The notes under the pieces were generated by a model, which saw only the letters and a program-made list of their open reading frames with translations, was not told the origin of the DNA and ran no database searches. Positions 53,666 through 64,000 of a stretch of DNA of 64,000 bases are shown in pieces (the stretch's first letter is position 1; each line of letters begins with the position of its first letter). The position numbers were made by a program, and so were the translations under genes. The DNA lies in NCBI GenBank assembly GCA_030252795.1, contig CP127080.1:3055501-3119500 (forward strand), given 5' to 3'. The DNA is from Porticoccaceae bacterium LTM1 (GTDB taxonomy: Bacteria > Pseudomonadota > Gammaproteobacteria > Pseudomonadales > Porticoccaceae).

Positions 53666-54091
53666 CTAATCGAGGAAGGTGCAGTTAACCAGATGAATGG
53701 GTGGGTCCGATCGTCGCAACGTCAGTTCTTCTACCCATTTGGGTAGTGTCGGGTTGCGATACAGTGGTTCCTGACCCAGCAGTTGCTCAAAAGAAACCAG
53801 GAAGAGAATCACCTGTTGATAACAGTCGACACCCGCTTCAGCTGCAGCGCCATGCTTGGCTTCACCACAACAAAAACTTGACGGGGTCTCGCAACAACTG
53901 GTTTTCAGCGCCTGTGTCGGTTTTTCACTGTGACAACAATGACTACAAAGGGAAGCCTGTTCTGCCTTTGGGTTATTTATTCCGGAGCTGGCATGCGCGG
54001 TACAGAAAAGCTGACCACTGAACAGCAGCCACATTAGCAGTGTTGCTGCTACGCGGCGTCGTGATTTGTTCAGTGTTGATATCAGTGCCAT
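53666..54091 (-). CDS. Small Cys-rich exported protein, first gene of the metal efflux operon
   Basis: A 141-residue protein with a signal peptide or anchor (residues 11-34) and a dense cysteine set (CSHCCHSEKP, CCETPSSFCCGE) that could bind Cu or Ag. A hydrophobic stretch FLVSFEQLLG follows. The start is the ATG at 54091 (MALISTLNKSRRRV), directly downstream of the metal-type promoter; the 23-residue upstream extension crosses that promoter. No family recognised beyond its metal-like composition. Confidence 0.78.
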   Translation of the reverse strand: MALISTLNKSRRRVAATLLMWLLFSGQLFCTAHASSGINNPKAEQASLCSHCCHSEKPTQALKTSCCETPSSFCCGEAKHGAAAEAGVDCYQQVILFLVSFEQLLGQEPLYRNPTLPKWVEELTLRRSDPPIHLVNCTFLD

Positions 54092-54118
54092 ACCATCTGT
54101 ACAGGTAAATTTTTCCAG

Positions 54119-54149
54119 ATTATAGAACCTTCCCCTTGGGGGAGTGCAA
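54119..54149 (-). promoter_or_regulatory. MerR-type (CueR-like) promoter of the metal efflux operon
   Basis: On the minus strand: -35 TTGCAC (54144-54149), a 19-bp spacer and a perfect -10 TATAAT (54119-54124). The spacer holds CTTCCCC facing GGGGGAG, and 12 bases (ACCTTCCCCTTG) equal the E. coli CueR operator half. The long spacer is diagnostic of MerR-family activation. It starts transcription about 20 bp before the Cys-rich gene. No cueR is in the window. Confidence 0.85.
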
Positions 54150-54177
54150 ATATTACACAACTTTGCACTCCGGCTTT

Positions 54178-55092
54178 TCAGCCAGGGTAGGGGATATACT
54201 CACGGTTATCCGTAGAGATCGGCTTGAATTTACCAGCTTTCCAATCCTGAATCGCCTGTTCAATACGCTCTGGCCTACTTGATACAAAGTTCCAGTCAAT
54301 ATGTCGTTGGCCAATATCAGAGCCTCCGATCAATGCAATCTGGGTTTCTTCCAATGCCTCAACGCATACGTTGGGCTCCGTTTTCAGAACAACCATGGAA
54401 TGCGTCTCTACAACGGTATCTAACAGTTTTACTGAACCCGATACCAGATACAGTCCTCGCTGCTCGGCATTGGGTAAAACAAGTCGTTGACCAGCTGTCA
54501 TTTTGGCTTCGATATACAGCGTGGAGCTAAAGGTTTTTACGGGGGACTCCACACCATAAGCCTCTCCCATCATAACTCTCACCGGGACAGCATCCACTTC
54601 AACCGTGGGAATGGATCCGGTGCTGTAGTGGTGAAATGACGGGTCAATCTCCTCATCGTCTTCCGGTAGTGCCAGCCACAACTGCAAACCATTGGTGCGA
54701 TGCTGGCTGTTACGAACATCCTTGGTTTCTCTTTCCGAGTGAACAATTCCCCGGCCAGCCACCATCAGGTTGATATCCCCGGGGCGAATTACCTGAATAC
54801 TACCCAGTGAATCCTTGTGCAGGATTGAGCCCTCGAACAGATAGGTCACAGTGGCGATGTTGATATGGGGATGGGGCCGAACATCAATACCAGTGCCCGG
54901 CTCAAAATCTGCAGGCCCCATGTGGTCAAAAAACACCCAGGGACCTATATGGCGCACCTCCCGATTGGGCAGCAGACGGCGTACGGAAAAGCCGCCGAGA
55001 TCTCGATCCTTCGGTTTAAGAATAAACTCGATCGCTCCACACCCCGTCAGACATTCACAGTTGGCTTCTGCCGATGGCTCAAGATTGCTCAT
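54178..55092 (-). CDS. Pirin family protein
   Basis: A 304-residue bicupin. The N-terminal domain has the pirin metal ligands in VRPHPHINIATVTYLFEG and the HSE motif in GRGIVHSERE, and the block PWVFFDHMGPADF. Bacterial pirins are Fe-binding, some act as quercetinase-like dioxygenases. The ATG at 55092 gives MSNLEPSAEAN; the longer frame runs through the divergent promoter region and is rejected. It lies after the metal operon promoter, reading the same way, but probably has its own promoter. Confidence 0.93.
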   Translation of the reverse strand: MSNLEPSAEANCECLTGCGAIEFILKPKDRDLGGFSVRRLLPNREVRHIGPWVFFDHMGPADFEPGTGIDVRPHPHINIATVTYLFEGSILHKDSLGSIQVIRPGDINLMVAGRGIVHSERETKDVRNSQHRTNGLQLWLALPEDDEEIDPSFHHYSTGSIPTVEVDAVPVRVMMGEAYGVESPVKTFSSTLYIEAKMTAGQRLVLPNAEQRGLYLVSGSVKLLDTVVETHSMVVLKTEPNVCVEALEETQIALIGGSDIGQRHIDWNFVSSRPERIEQAIQDWKAGKFKPISTDNREYIPYPG

Positions 55093-55215
55093 CACCCGCT
55101 CTCTTTTTTCAAAGACATCTGTTGTTTCTAGTTTATTTTTCGAGGTCGGGCAAACCGGATTAATCCGTATCAACGATAACTCGTTAGAATGTATGAAGTC
55201 ACAGGGAGAACAACA

Positions 55216-55528
55216 ATGATGGAAAGCTCCGTTATTTACCTGGCTGCTGCTGTGCTGGCAGTGCCAATTGCCAAGCGATTGGGGCTGGGTTCCGTACTGG
55301 GTTATTTGCTCGCGGGCATACTGATTGGCCCGTTTGTCCTGCATCTGGTTGGCGATCAAACCGAGGTGATGCACTTTGCCGAATTTGGTGTAGTGATCAT
55401 GCTTTTTCTGGTTGGGCTGGAGTTACAGCCCGCCCTGCTGTGGAAATTGCGACATAGCTGTGCGGGAACGTCTCACAGATATAGTTCAGGTATTGGAAGA
55501 AGACCGAAAACAGGCAAAATCAAAATAG
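55216..55528 (+). pseudogene. KefB/KefC-like K+/H+ antiporter, internally deleted
   Basis: The N-terminal part (residues 1-80, [54 protein letters not shown]) is a CPA2-family antiporter start. A normal protein is about 600 residues. After LLWKLRH the frame diverges. In the +1 frame a KefB/C-like C-terminus appears ([14 protein letters not shown], then RKQAKSK and a stop at 55526-55528). So about 500 codons were lost with a frameshift at the join. GGGAG before the ATG shows the original gene start survived. Confidence 0.75.
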
Positions 55529-55567
55529 CACAGTAACCCTGTTAGATTCACTTTGTATTACGGGTTT

Positions 55568-56038
55568 TTATTGAGCAGGAACCCATTTGGGAACTGCTCT
55601 TTTTGTCCACTTTGCAAATGCCATTTTTTCGCCAAGATAAAACTGCCGATAAGCGCTGACAGCATCTCCGGGTATTTTGTACTCATCCGGCATCGCTTGT
55701 GCAAATTCAGTCAAGCCATTCGATTCATAGCGTAGAGAGGAAATCTGACTTAATACTGCGATGGATTTGTGATCACCGATTTTATCGTAGCGATATCGAT
55801 ACTCGCTGTTTAACTGCACCGTCAATTCCTGCAGCCAAAGGAAGTTATCAAATGATTCTTCAACCCAAAGAACACAGGGGTGTTTTATGTGGGTGGATCG
55901 GTAGGGTGACTCAAAGCCTTTTTTATTGAGCGCAGTGCAAAGCAGCTGAACACTTTCCAATATCATTTTTACCACATGCTGATCGCAGTGATATTGCGCG
56001 CACTTTTCAATGTCATTATCGAGAACAAATATATTCAT
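55568..56038 (-). CDS. PF03013-like protein (pyrimidine dimer DNA glycosylase-related)
   Basis: A 156-residue protein. MNIFVLDNDIEKCAQYHCDQHVVKMILESVQLLCTAL and HPCVLWVEESFDNFLWLQEL follow the pattern of a family related to T4 endonuclease V (Pyr_excise), often annotated as hypothetical and common in phages. Whether it is an active glycosylase is unknown; I did not identify a catalytic N-terminal Thr. It abuts the Kef remnant and precedes glmS, perhaps a small acquired segment. Confidence 0.55.
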   Translation of the reverse strand: MNIFVLDNDIEKCAQYHCDQHVVKMILESVQLLCTALNKKGFESPYRSTHIKHPCVLWVEESFDNFLWLQELTVQLNSEYRYRYDKIGDHKSIAVLSQISSLRYESNGLTEFAQAMPDEYKIPGDAVSAYRQFYLGEKMAFAKWTKRAVPKWVPAQ

Positions 56039-56182
56039 AATCTGTTCTACTTATTAACGCGGTGAATATGCCTATTTCAACAAACCGACTGCTGAATTTA
56101 GTTTTCAATTTTGAATTTCGAAAACCCGGTGTACGGCAACTGAAATCAGTTTACTGTACACCGGATATTATTCACTTGAGCT

Positions 56183-58012
56183 TTATTCAACAGTAACCGA
56201 CTTCGCCAAATTACGCGGCTGATCTACGTCGGTGCCTTTCACTACAGCTACGTGGTATGACAACAGCTGTAGGGGCAGAGTGTAGATAATCGCTTCAAGA
56301 CTTTCCGGCACGTGCGGAAGGTTAATAACGGTAACGCCTTCCTGATTGTGGAAACCGGCTGCCTTGTCGGCGAACACAAACAACTGTCCACCACGCGCCT
56401 GTACTTCGTGCAGGTTCGACTTCAGCTTTTCCAACAGTTCATTGTTTGGTGCAACTGCTACCACCGGCATATCGGCATCCACCAATGCCAGCGGACCGTG
56501 TTTCAATTCACCGGATGGATAGGCCTCGGCGTGAATATAGGAGATCTCTTTCAGTTTAAGAGCACCTTCCATTGCCACCGGATACTGTACGCCACGGCCA
56601 AGGAACAGCGAGTGATGCTTGTCATTAAAGCACTCAAAGGTTTGTTCAATTTCACTGTCCAGTTTCAGTACTTCTTCACACAGGCCGGGCAGGGCGTGCA
56701 GGGCTTTCACCAACTCCTGCTCTTTGGCTTCGCTCAAGCCATGGTAACGACCCACGCCGATACAGAACAACTGCAACGCTACCAGCTGTGTGGTAAATGC
56801 TTTTGTTGAAGCCACTCCAATTTCCGGTCCGGCGATTGTCATCAATGACAGATCACTTTCGCGAACCAGGGAACTGTTAGCCACGTTACAAATGGTCAGG
56901 GTACCCAGGTAACCTGCATCTTTGGCAACTTGCAGGGCGGCGAGGGTATCCGCGGTCTCGCCGGACTGGGAGATGGTTACAAAAAGAGTGTTCTTTGGCA
57001 CAACGACTTTGCGGTAGCGATACTCCGATGCCACTTCTACGTGACAGGGAATACCGGCCCACTCTTCCAGCCAGTAACGCGCAACCATCCCCGAGTGATA
57101 GCTGGTGCCGCAGGCAACAATGTGTACGTTTTCCACTTGCTCAAACAGTGCTGTGGCTTTCTGGCCAAAGGCTTGTGGCAATACATGTTTGTCGCTTACG
57201 CGACCCTGCAGAGTATCTTCCAATACTTTTGGCTGTTCGTAGATCTCTTTGAGCATGTAGTGGCGATAACCACCTTTGTCCGCCACTCCATCATCTCCGG
57301 AGAGCTGAACAACCTCGCGCTCCACCTCGGTACCTTTAATATCAAAAATACGGTATTGGTCGGCGGTAACCTCAACCAGGTCCCCTTCAGCCAGGAATAC
57401 AAAACGGTCTGTTACCTGACGCAGCGCCATTTGGTCAGAAGCGATAAAGTTCTCTTCGATACCAACACCCAGTACCAGAGGACTGCCTTTGCGGGCACCG
57501 ATTAAGCGACCAGGCTCATCGGCATTGATAACACCCAGGGCATAGGCACCTTCCAGGCGAGCAATACTGTTTTTTACTGCATTCAGCAGGTCCTGGCCTT
57601 GCTGGGTATATGAGTGCACCAGATGGGCAACAACTTCGGTGTCGGTTTCGGAAACAAACTTATAACCAGCAGCTTTCAGTTCGGCCCGTAGCTCGTCGTG
57701 GTTTTCAATAATACCGTTGTGCACTAGGGCAATTTGGCCGGAGCAGTGCGGGTGGGAGTTGACGTCACTTGGAACGCCGTGTGTTGCCCAACGTGTGTGA
57801 GCAATACCCATTTCACCGCGCACCGGATTGGCGTTCAGGTTGTCTTCCAGTACCGCTACCTTGCCGGCGTTTTTGCGGCAGTGAACCACGCCGTCACCGT
57901 TGACAACGGCGACACCGGCGGAGTCATAGCCGCGGTATTCGAGGCGCTTCAGGCCTTCAACCAGAATATTGGTCACGTTGCGGTTGGCAACCGCTCCTAC
58001 AATCCCACACAT
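56183..58012 (-). CDS. glmS: Glutamine-fructose-6-phosphate aminotransferase
   Basis: Makes glucosamine-6-phosphate for cell wall and LPS. The 609-residue protein has an N-terminal class II glutaminase with catalytic C2 ([13 protein letters not shown]) and two SIS domains ([57 protein letters not shown]). The C-terminus [13 protein letters not shown] is canonical. It follows glmU by 100 bp containing a short palindrome repeat. No glmS ribozyme-like leader is seen. Confidence 0.98.
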   Translation of the reverse strand: MCGIVGAVANRNVTNILVEGLKRLEYRGYDSAGVAVVNGDGVVHCRKNAGKVAVLEDNLNANPVRGEMGIAHTRWATHGVPSDVNSHPHCSGQIALVHNGIIENHDELRAELKAAGYKFVSETDTEVVAHLVHSYTQQGQDLLNAVKNSIARLEGAYALGVINADEPGRLIGARKGSPLVLGVGIEENFIASDQMALRQVTDRFVFLAEGDLVEVTADQYRIFDIKGTEVEREVVQLSGDDGVADKGGYRHYMLKEIYEQPKVLEDTLQGRVSDKHVLPQAFGQKATALFEQVENVHIVACGTSYHSGMVARYWLEEWAGIPCHVEVASEYRYRKVVVPKNTLFVTISQSGETADTLAALQVAKDAGYLGTLTICNVANSSLVRESDLSLMTIAGPEIGVASTKAFTTQLVALQLFCIGVGRYHGLSEAKEQELVKALHALPGLCEEVLKLDSEIEQTFECFNDKHHSLFLGRGVQYPVAMEGALKLKEISYIHAEAYPSGELKHGPLALVDADMPVVAVAPNNELLEKLKSNLHEVQARGGQLFVFADKAAGFHNQEGVTVINLPHVPESLEAIIYTLPLQLLSYHVAVVKGTDVDQPRNLAKSVTVE

Positions 58013-58063
58013 CTTTCTACATATCCTCTTGTGTGAGTGGCACCCGCTCTATTCCGTATTTTT

Positions 58064-58080
58064 GGTGCGCACGGCGCACC
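58064..58080. repeat. Short GGTGCGC palindrome, second copy
   Basis: GGTGCGC-ACG-GCGCACC in the glmU-glmS gap, the same 17-mer as in the terminator at 10249 except for one loop base. No T-tract follows it, so it may not terminate. Confidence 0.75.
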
Positions 58081-58112
58081 CTACACAGGGAGGTACCACT
58101 CTCCTTTTATGA

Positions 58113-59468
58113 TTAGTTTTTGCTTGGCTTTTTCCAGCCCTGAATATTTTTCTGCTTGGCGCGACCCACAGCCAACTCATTGGCTGGCACGCTGCAGGTA
58201 ATGGTTGAACCGGCACCAACTGTCGCGCCTGCACCCACGGTAACCGGTGCAACCAAAGCGCTATTGGAACCAATAAAAGCCCCATCTTCAATTTCGGTTT
58301 TGTACTTATTCACGCCATCGTAGTTGCAGGTAATAGTGCCTGCACCGACGTTTACATTTTCGCCCAGCACGGCGTCGCCAACATAGCTCAGGTGATTGAT
58401 CTTGCTGCCTTTGCCAACTACTGCTTTTTTGGTCTCAACGAAATTTCCGACTTTGGTATTTTCCGCTAATTCCGTACCTGGGCGCAGCCTCGCGAATGGA
58501 CCAATAATCGCGTTGTTGGCCACCACGCTGTTTTCAATCACAGTATTGGCCTTGATCTCTACGCCATCGCCAATACGGGCATTCTGGATCAGGCAGTTAG
58601 GGCCGATAACCACATTACTGCCAAGCTGCACGGTGCCTTCAAACACACAGTTGATGTCGATAGTAACATCGGTACCGGTTTCCAGGCTGCCGCGTACATC
58701 AAAGCGGTTTGGATCGGCCAGTGTCACGCCATTGCGCATTGCGTGTTCAGCGCGAGTTAATTGATAGTAGCGCTCCAGTTCAGACAGCTGTACACGATCA
58801 TTAATGCCCTGAACCTCCTGCTCACAAGCAGGTTGCAACGGGTTGATGATGTAACCATCTTTCTGGGCAATCTCGATCAGGTCGGTCAGGTAGTACTCGC
58901 CCTGCGCGTTGTTGTTGCCAATCATCGGCAACCAGCGCTTCAGGTCAGCGTTGTTCAACGCCATCACCCCTGTGTTCACTTCGCAGATGGCACGTTGCGC
59001 TTCGCTGGCATCCTTGTGTTCAACGATAGCCGTCACGTTGCCGTGGGTATCGCGAATAATGCGTCCGTAACCGGTGGGGTCCTTCAGGTCTACGGTCAGC
59101 AATGCCATGGTGTTTTCTTCCACCAGTTCCAGCATGCGACTGAGAGTGGCTTGCTCCAGCAGTGGTACATCACCATATAGGACCAGGGTTTTGCCGTCGT
59201 CATTCAGGTGGGGCAGAGCCTGTTCCACAGCATGGGCGGTACCCAGTTGTTCGGTCTGCTCGGCCCACTGCTCGACACCGTTTACCGTACTGCGAACCTG
59301 CTCGGAACCATGACCGGTAACAACAGTAATTTGTGCATTGGTTAGTTGACTGGAAGTATCGATAACGTGCTGCAGCAAAGGACGACCTGCCAGCTTGTGC
59401 AGAACTTTTGGCAGAGCGGATTTCATGCGGGTCCCTTTCCCCGCCGCGAGAATAACGATATCGATCAT
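58113..59468 (-). CDS. glmU: Bifunctional GlmU uridyltransferase/acetyltransferase
   Basis: Makes UDP-GlcNAc from GlcN-1-P. The 451-residue protein has the N-terminal pyrophosphorylase (IVILAAGKGTRMKSALPKVLHKLAGRP, YGDVPLL) and a C-terminal left-handed beta-helix acetyltransferase (NFVETKKAVVGKGSKINHLSYVGDA, GAGTITCNYDGVNKYKT). AGGAAG precedes the ATG. Position 3' of atpC and before glmS is the conserved gammaproteobacterial order. Confidence 0.98.
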   Translation of the reverse strand: MIDIVILAAGKGTRMKSALPKVLHKLAGRPLLQHVIDTSSQLTNAQITVVTGHGSEQVRSTVNGVEQWAEQTEQLGTAHAVEQALPHLNDDGKTLVLYGDVPLLEQATLSRMLELVEENTMALLTVDLKDPTGYGRIIRDTHGNVTAIVEHKDASEAQRAICEVNTGVMALNNADLKRWLPMIGNNNAQGEYYLTDLIEIAQKDGYIINPLQPACEQEVQGINDRVQLSELERYYQLTRAEHAMRNGVTLADPNRFDVRGSLETGTDVTIDINCVFEGTVQLGSNVVIGPNCLIQNARIGDGVEIKANTVIENSVVANNAIIGPFARLRPGTELAENTKVGNFVETKKAVVGKGSKINHLSYVGDAVLGENVNVGAGTITCNYDGVNKYKTEIEDGAFIGSNSALVAPVTVGAGATVGAGSTITCSVPANELAVGRAKQKNIQGWKKPSKN

Positions 59469-59535
59469 TGAATCTTCCTGATTAAAAACTAACGCGGTAA
59501 TTTACCTTTCGAACCGCCAAAACAACTAATAAGAG

Positions 59536-59675
59536 TTGATGCTTTCGAAGTGGTGATTTTTGCTCTAGAGCAAGGCGGCAGCGCGCGCAGAGAGGGAATG
59601 TATTGCAATACATGACCGATCGAGCACGATGCCAACGCCGCTATCGAGCAAAAAGCGCTACTTCCAAAGTATCAA
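59536..59675. repeat. MITE-like extragenic element between atpC and glmU
   Basis: About 140 bp with imperfect terminal inverted repeats of about 30 bp (59536-59566 TTGATGCTTT...TTTTGCTCT and 59646-59675 GAGCAAAAAGCGC...AAAGTATCAA). The centre holds a perfect 16-bp palindrome ATGTATTGCAATACAT (59598-59613). No open frame of note. The form resembles non-autonomous repeats; a transposase source cannot be named. The rest of the 250-bp gap is featureless apart from the terminator at 59678. Confidence 0.65.
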
Positions 59676-59677
59676 TA

Positions 59678-59705
59678 AAAAAGGCGGCTAAGAAGCCGCC
59701 TTTAT
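59678..59705 (-). terminator. Terminator of the atp operon
   Basis: AAGGCGGCT / AGCCGCCTT stem with AAGA loop, flanked by A-run (59677-59682 side) and TTT. Reading leftwards it ends in T residues. It lies just after atpC. Confidence 0.88.
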
Positions 59706-59722
59706 ACCACAAAAGCACTACT

Positions 59723-60148
59723 TTATTTACGCATCTTCTTGCGAAGCTGCTCAATTGTGCGCAATTGGGCAACCGCTTCTGCCAGTTGTGCGGCAGCGCG
59801 GGAGTAGTCGAACTCGCCAGACTTGTTGGCCAGTGCCTGCTCAGCTTCGGCCTTGGCGGCCAGCACAGCAGACTCATCCAAACTGTCGGCGCGGTTCGCA
59901 AGGTCAGCCATGATCGTCACGCAATTCGGCTGAACTTCGAGATAACCACCGGACAGGTAGTAGATCTCTTCTTCACCATTTTGCTTGACGATACGAACCG
60001 GACCCGGTTTCAGATCGGTCAGCAGCGGAGCGTGGCCGAAGTTAACGCCCAGTTCACCTTGTGAACCGGTCGCAACTACCAGCTCGACAAGCCCTGAAAA
60101 CAGGGCCTGTTCCGCGCTTACGATGTCGCAATGGACTGTCATAGCCAT
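59723..60148 (-). CDS. atpC: ATP synthase F1 subunit epsilon
   Basis: Central-stalk subunit that couples rotation and inhibits hydrolysis. 141 residues, with the beta-sandwich N-domain ([45 protein letters not shown]) and a C-terminal helical hairpin rich in Ala, Glu and Lys. GAGG lies before the ATG at 60148. Last gene of the atp operon, 53 bp after atpD. Confidence 0.98.
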   Translation of the reverse strand: MAMTVHCDIVSAEQALFSGLVELVVATGSQGELGVNFGHAPLLTDLKPGPVRIVKQNGEEEIYYLSGGYLEVQPNCVTIMADLANRADSLDESAVLAAKAEAEQALANKSGEFDYSRAAAQLAEAVAQLRTIEQLRKKMRK

Positions 60149-60201
60149 AATTCTAGTCCTCTAAGAGGATAATCTTCCAGCCTGATTGGCCAAAGAAGCT
60201 G

Positions 60202-61593
<1,392 letters not shown>

Positions 61594-61672
61594 TTAAAGT
61601 AATCTTTTTCTTGCCGGCCGAAGCCGAACCAAGAATTCTGTGTAAATGCGTTAAAGCCGTTTGCTCTGAAAA

Positions 61673-62533
61673 TTAAACCGCCGCAGCGCCGCCAACAATC
61701 TCGGACAGCTCTTGGGTAATCGCTGCCTGACGGGCTTTGTTGTAGAGCAATTGCAGTTCATCAATCATGTTGCCGGCGTTGTCGGTGGCGTTTTTCATCG
61801 CCAACATGCGAGCCGCTTGTTCACAGGCCTTGTTTTCAACAACCGCCTGGAAAACCTGGGATTCAATGTAGCGAACCAGTAGACCATCGAGCAGGTCTTT
61901 GGCGTCTGGCTCGTAGAGGTAATCCCAGTGGTGCTTCAGCTCTTCCTCATCGGTAGGCTTCAGCGGCAACAGTTGAGCGACCTCAGGCTTTTGCGTCATG
62001 GTGTTGACGAATTCATTGCTCACCATAAACAGGCGATCAATTTTGCCTTCATCGAACGCGTCCAGGGTGATCTTGACACTACTCAGCAGGTCAGCCGCCG
62101 CAGGCTCATCGCCCAGATCGTTAACCGCTGCAGTGATATTGCCACCCAGACTGCCAAAAAATGACGCGGCCTTGTTACCGACCACACACAGGTCAACTTC
62201 AATACCTTGATCTGTCCACTCTTTCATCGCTTTGATAGTGCGCTTGAACACATTAATGTTCAGACCACCACACAATCCACGATCAGAGGACACCACAATA
62301 AAGCCAACCCGCTTGATTTCGCGCTCAACCAGATACTGGTGGCGGTACTCCGGGGTTGCGTTAGCGATGTGGCCGATCACGGCGCGAATACGCTGTGCGT
62401 ACGGCTTACCCAGTTTCATACGATCCTGGGCACGACGCATTTTACTCGCCGCCACCAGCTCCATAGCGCTGGTGATTTTCTGTGTGCTCTGCACACTGGC
62501 GATTTTGGTTTTGACTTCTTTTCCGACTGCCAT
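61673..62533 (-). CDS. atpG: ATP synthase F1 subunit gamma
   Basis: Rotating stalk subunit. 286 residues, N-terminal coiled-coil helix ([34 protein letters not shown]) and C-terminal partner helix ([45 protein letters not shown]), with the Rossmann-like middle [11 protein letters not shown]. Between atpA and atpD as usual. Confidence 0.98.
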   Translation of the reverse strand: MAVGKEVKTKIASVQSTQKITSAMELVAASKMRRAQDRMKLGKPYAQRIRAVIGHIANATPEYRHQYLVEREIKRVGFIVVSSDRGLCGGLNINVFKRTIKAMKEWTDQGIEVDLCVVGNKAASFFGSLGGNITAAVNDLGDEPAAADLLSSVKITLDAFDEGKIDRLFMVSNEFVNTMTQKPEVAQLLPLKPTDEEELKHHWDYLYEPDAKDLLDGLLVRYIESQVFQAVVENKACEQAARMLAMKNATDNAGNMIDELQLLYNKARQAAITQELSEIVGGAAAV

Positions 62534-62600
62534 AACGTTACCTGAATATGTAAGTTACCAATCAGAGGGCCAGATTTTCATCTGGCCCTCGATGCGGTGT

Positions 62601-64000
62601 TTACCAGGATTGAGTGGCGACGAACTTATCGAGAGCCGCTTTAAAGCCGGCCTGGATGTCGTTGTTGTAGTCACCGGTTTCATCAACCTGCTTCATCAGA
62701 TCCGCATGCTCAGCCTTCATGTAAGACAGCAGAGCCGCTTCGAAATCGCCAACCTTCGCTACCTCAACTTCTTTCAGGTAACCTTCGTTCGCCGCATACA
62801 GGGCGATCGCGGTTTGAGCGATAGACAGCGGAGAGAATTGCTTCTGCTTCATCAACTCTACAACGCGCTGACCGTGCTCCAGCTGGGCGCGAGTCGCGTC
62901 ATCCAGGTCAGAGGCGAACTGGGCGAATGCCGCCAGTTCACGGTACTGGGCCAGTGCGATACGGATACCACCGCCAAGCTTCTTGATCACTTTGGTCTGC
63001 GCTGCACCACCTACGCGAGATACCGAAATACCAGCGTTGATAGCAGGGCGAATACCGGCGTTGAACATGTCGGCTTCCAGGAAGATCTGACCATCGGTAA
63101 TGGAGATCACGTTAGTCGGTACGAACGCGGAAACGTCACCAGCCTGGGTTTCAATGATTGGCAGGGCGGTCAAGGAACCGGTTTTGCCTTTCACTTCACC
63201 GTTGGTGAACTTCTCAACGTAGTCGGCGTTAACGCGCGCAGCGCGTTCCAGCAGACGGGAGTGCAAGTAGAAAACGTCACCCGGATATGCTTCACGGCCC
63301 GGTGGGCGCTTCAGCAGCAGGGAGATTTGACGATAACCCCAAGCTTGCTTGGTCAGGTCATCGTAAATAATCAAGGCATCTTCACCGCGGTCGCGGTAGT
63401 ACTCACCCATGGCACAACCGGCGTATGGCGCCAGGAACTGCATGGAAGCAGGATCAGCAGCACCGGCAGCTACAACAACAGTGTGCTCCATAGCGCCGTG
63501 CTCTTCCAGCTTGCGCACAACGTTGGCAATAGTGGACTGCTTTTGTCCGATCGCAACGTATACACACTTAATGCCAGTGCCTTTCTGGTTGATGATGGTA
63601 TCGATAGCGATAGCAGACTTACCGATCTGACGGTCACCAATGATCAGCTCACGCTGGCCACGGCCGATGGGGATCATGGAGTCTACGGCTTTAATACCGG
63701 TCTGCAGAGGCTCATCAACAGACTGACGGTCAATTACGCCAGGTGCGATGCGCTCAACAGGGGAAGTTTGGGAAGCTTCGATCGGGCCTTTGCCGTCGAT
63801 TGGTGTACCCAGGGCGTCAACAACGCGACCTTCCAGGGCAGGACCAACAGGTACTTCCAGAATACGGCTGGTGCACTTGGCTTTCTGGCCTTCGGCCAGA
63901 CCCAGGTAGTCGCCCAGTACAACCGCACCTACGGAGTCGCGCTCCAGGTTCAGCGCCATACCGTAGCTGCCGTTTTCAAATTCAATCATTTCGCCGTACA
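62601..64000 (-). CDS. atpA: ATP synthase F1 subunit alpha, 5' end beyond the window
   Basis: Non-catalytic nucleotide-binding subunit. The visible part starts just before [19 protein letters not shown] and ends EEKQ-type ...[13 protein letters not shown]. It carries Walker [10 protein letters not shown] and the [15 protein letters not shown] block. A full alpha subunit is about 514 residues, so about 45 N-terminal codons are outside. An internal ATG at 63989 is not the true start; coding continues to the window edge. Confidence 0.98.
   Translation of the reverse strand, partial: YGEMIEFENGSYGMALNLERDSVGAVVLGDYLGLAEGQKAKCTSRILEVPVGPALEGRVVDALGTPIDGKGPIEASQTSPVERIAPGVIDRQSVDEPLQTGIKAVDSMIPIGRGQRELIIGDRQIGKSAIAIDTIINQKGTGIKCVYVAIGQKQSTIANVVRKLEEHGAMEHTVVVAAGAADPASMQFLAPYAGCAMGEYYRDRGEDALIIYDDLTKQAWGYRQISLLLKRPPGREAYPGDVFYLHSRLLERAARVNADYVEKFTNGEVKGKTGSLTALPIIETQAGDVSAFVPTNVISITDGQIFLEADMFNAGIRPAINAGISVSRVGGAAQTKVIKKLGGGIRIALAQYRELAAFAQFASDLDDATRAQLEHGQRVVELMKQKQFSPLSIAQTAIALYAANEGYLKEVEVAKVGDFEAALLSYMKAEHADLMKQVDETGDYNNDIQAGFKAALDKFVATQSW

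Noticed and set aside
58013-58112. glmS ribozyme or sRNA target leader
   Set aside because: The gap is only 100 bp with a short repeat palindrome. I see no glmS ribozyme pattern, which is in any case a feature of Gram-positive bacteria.

Overview
The window reads as the chromosome of a marine-type gammaproteobacterium, roughly half G+C. The gene order (dprA, LysM protein, def, fmt, rsmB, trkA, trkH; the atp operon followed by glmU and glmS; purE, tsaC, hemF) is that of Cellvibrio/Microbulbifer/Saccharophagus-like or pseudomonad-like bacteria. I infer this from gene content and cannot name a species.

Layout. 1-2803 (minus): terminal oxidase genes ctaC, ctaD and the start of a probable ctaG. 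2804-3498: gene-free, with a nested palindrome. 3499-11148: MATE exporter, YheV, a large TonB-dependent receptor, gamma carbonic anhydrase, YceI, AroE. 11385-15848: a cold-shock-domain membrane protein, four small poorly known genes including a SMI1/KNR4 (SUKH) protein, a Bax-like glucosaminidase, a membrane-anchored ABM protein and a CBS protein. 15956-18436: diguanylate cyclase, and a VOC protein divergent from soxR with a SoxR box between them. 18461-29490: housekeeping core (hemF, tsaC, purE, dprA, LysM, def, fmt, rsmB, trkA, trkH, TPR). 29759-32896: PhoX and a transglutaminase-like/DUF350 pair.

32930-36100 is the most unusual stretch. It is A+T-rich, unlike its surroundings, and has the architecture of a small chromosomal integron. 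The N-terminal piece of a tyrosine recombinase resembling IntI lies on the minus strand (33026-33196). Facing away from it on the plus strand are compact cassettes: an OLD-family ATPase-TOPRIM nuclease (probable phage defence), a small secreted protein and a small membrane protein. Two 72-bp sites with attC architecture (35302-35373 and 35716-35787) follow the first two genes. The integrase is truncated, so the array looks frozen.

36230-45764: tricorn-like S41 peptidase, HexR, UvrD behind a near-consensus LexA box, an orphan TRAP binding protein, an EEP-family hydrolase and a LapG-like lipoprotein. 45923-54091 (minus): a copper/silver-type RND efflux operon (Cys-rich small protein, TolC-like OMP, CusB-like adaptor, CusA-like pump, sialidase-fold protein) behind a MerR-type promoter with a 19-bp spacer and a CueR-like dyad. 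The adaptor carries seven Cys-rich metal-binding repeats, three of them almost identical. 54178-56038: pirin, a KefB/C pseudogene and a PF03013-like protein. 56183-64000 (minus): glmS, glmU, atpC, atpD, atpG and the 5'-truncated atpA, with a MITE-like repeat between atpC and glmU.

Several intergenic gaps hold hairpin repeats of different types. No tRNA, rRNA, CRISPR array or intact insertion sequence was recognised.
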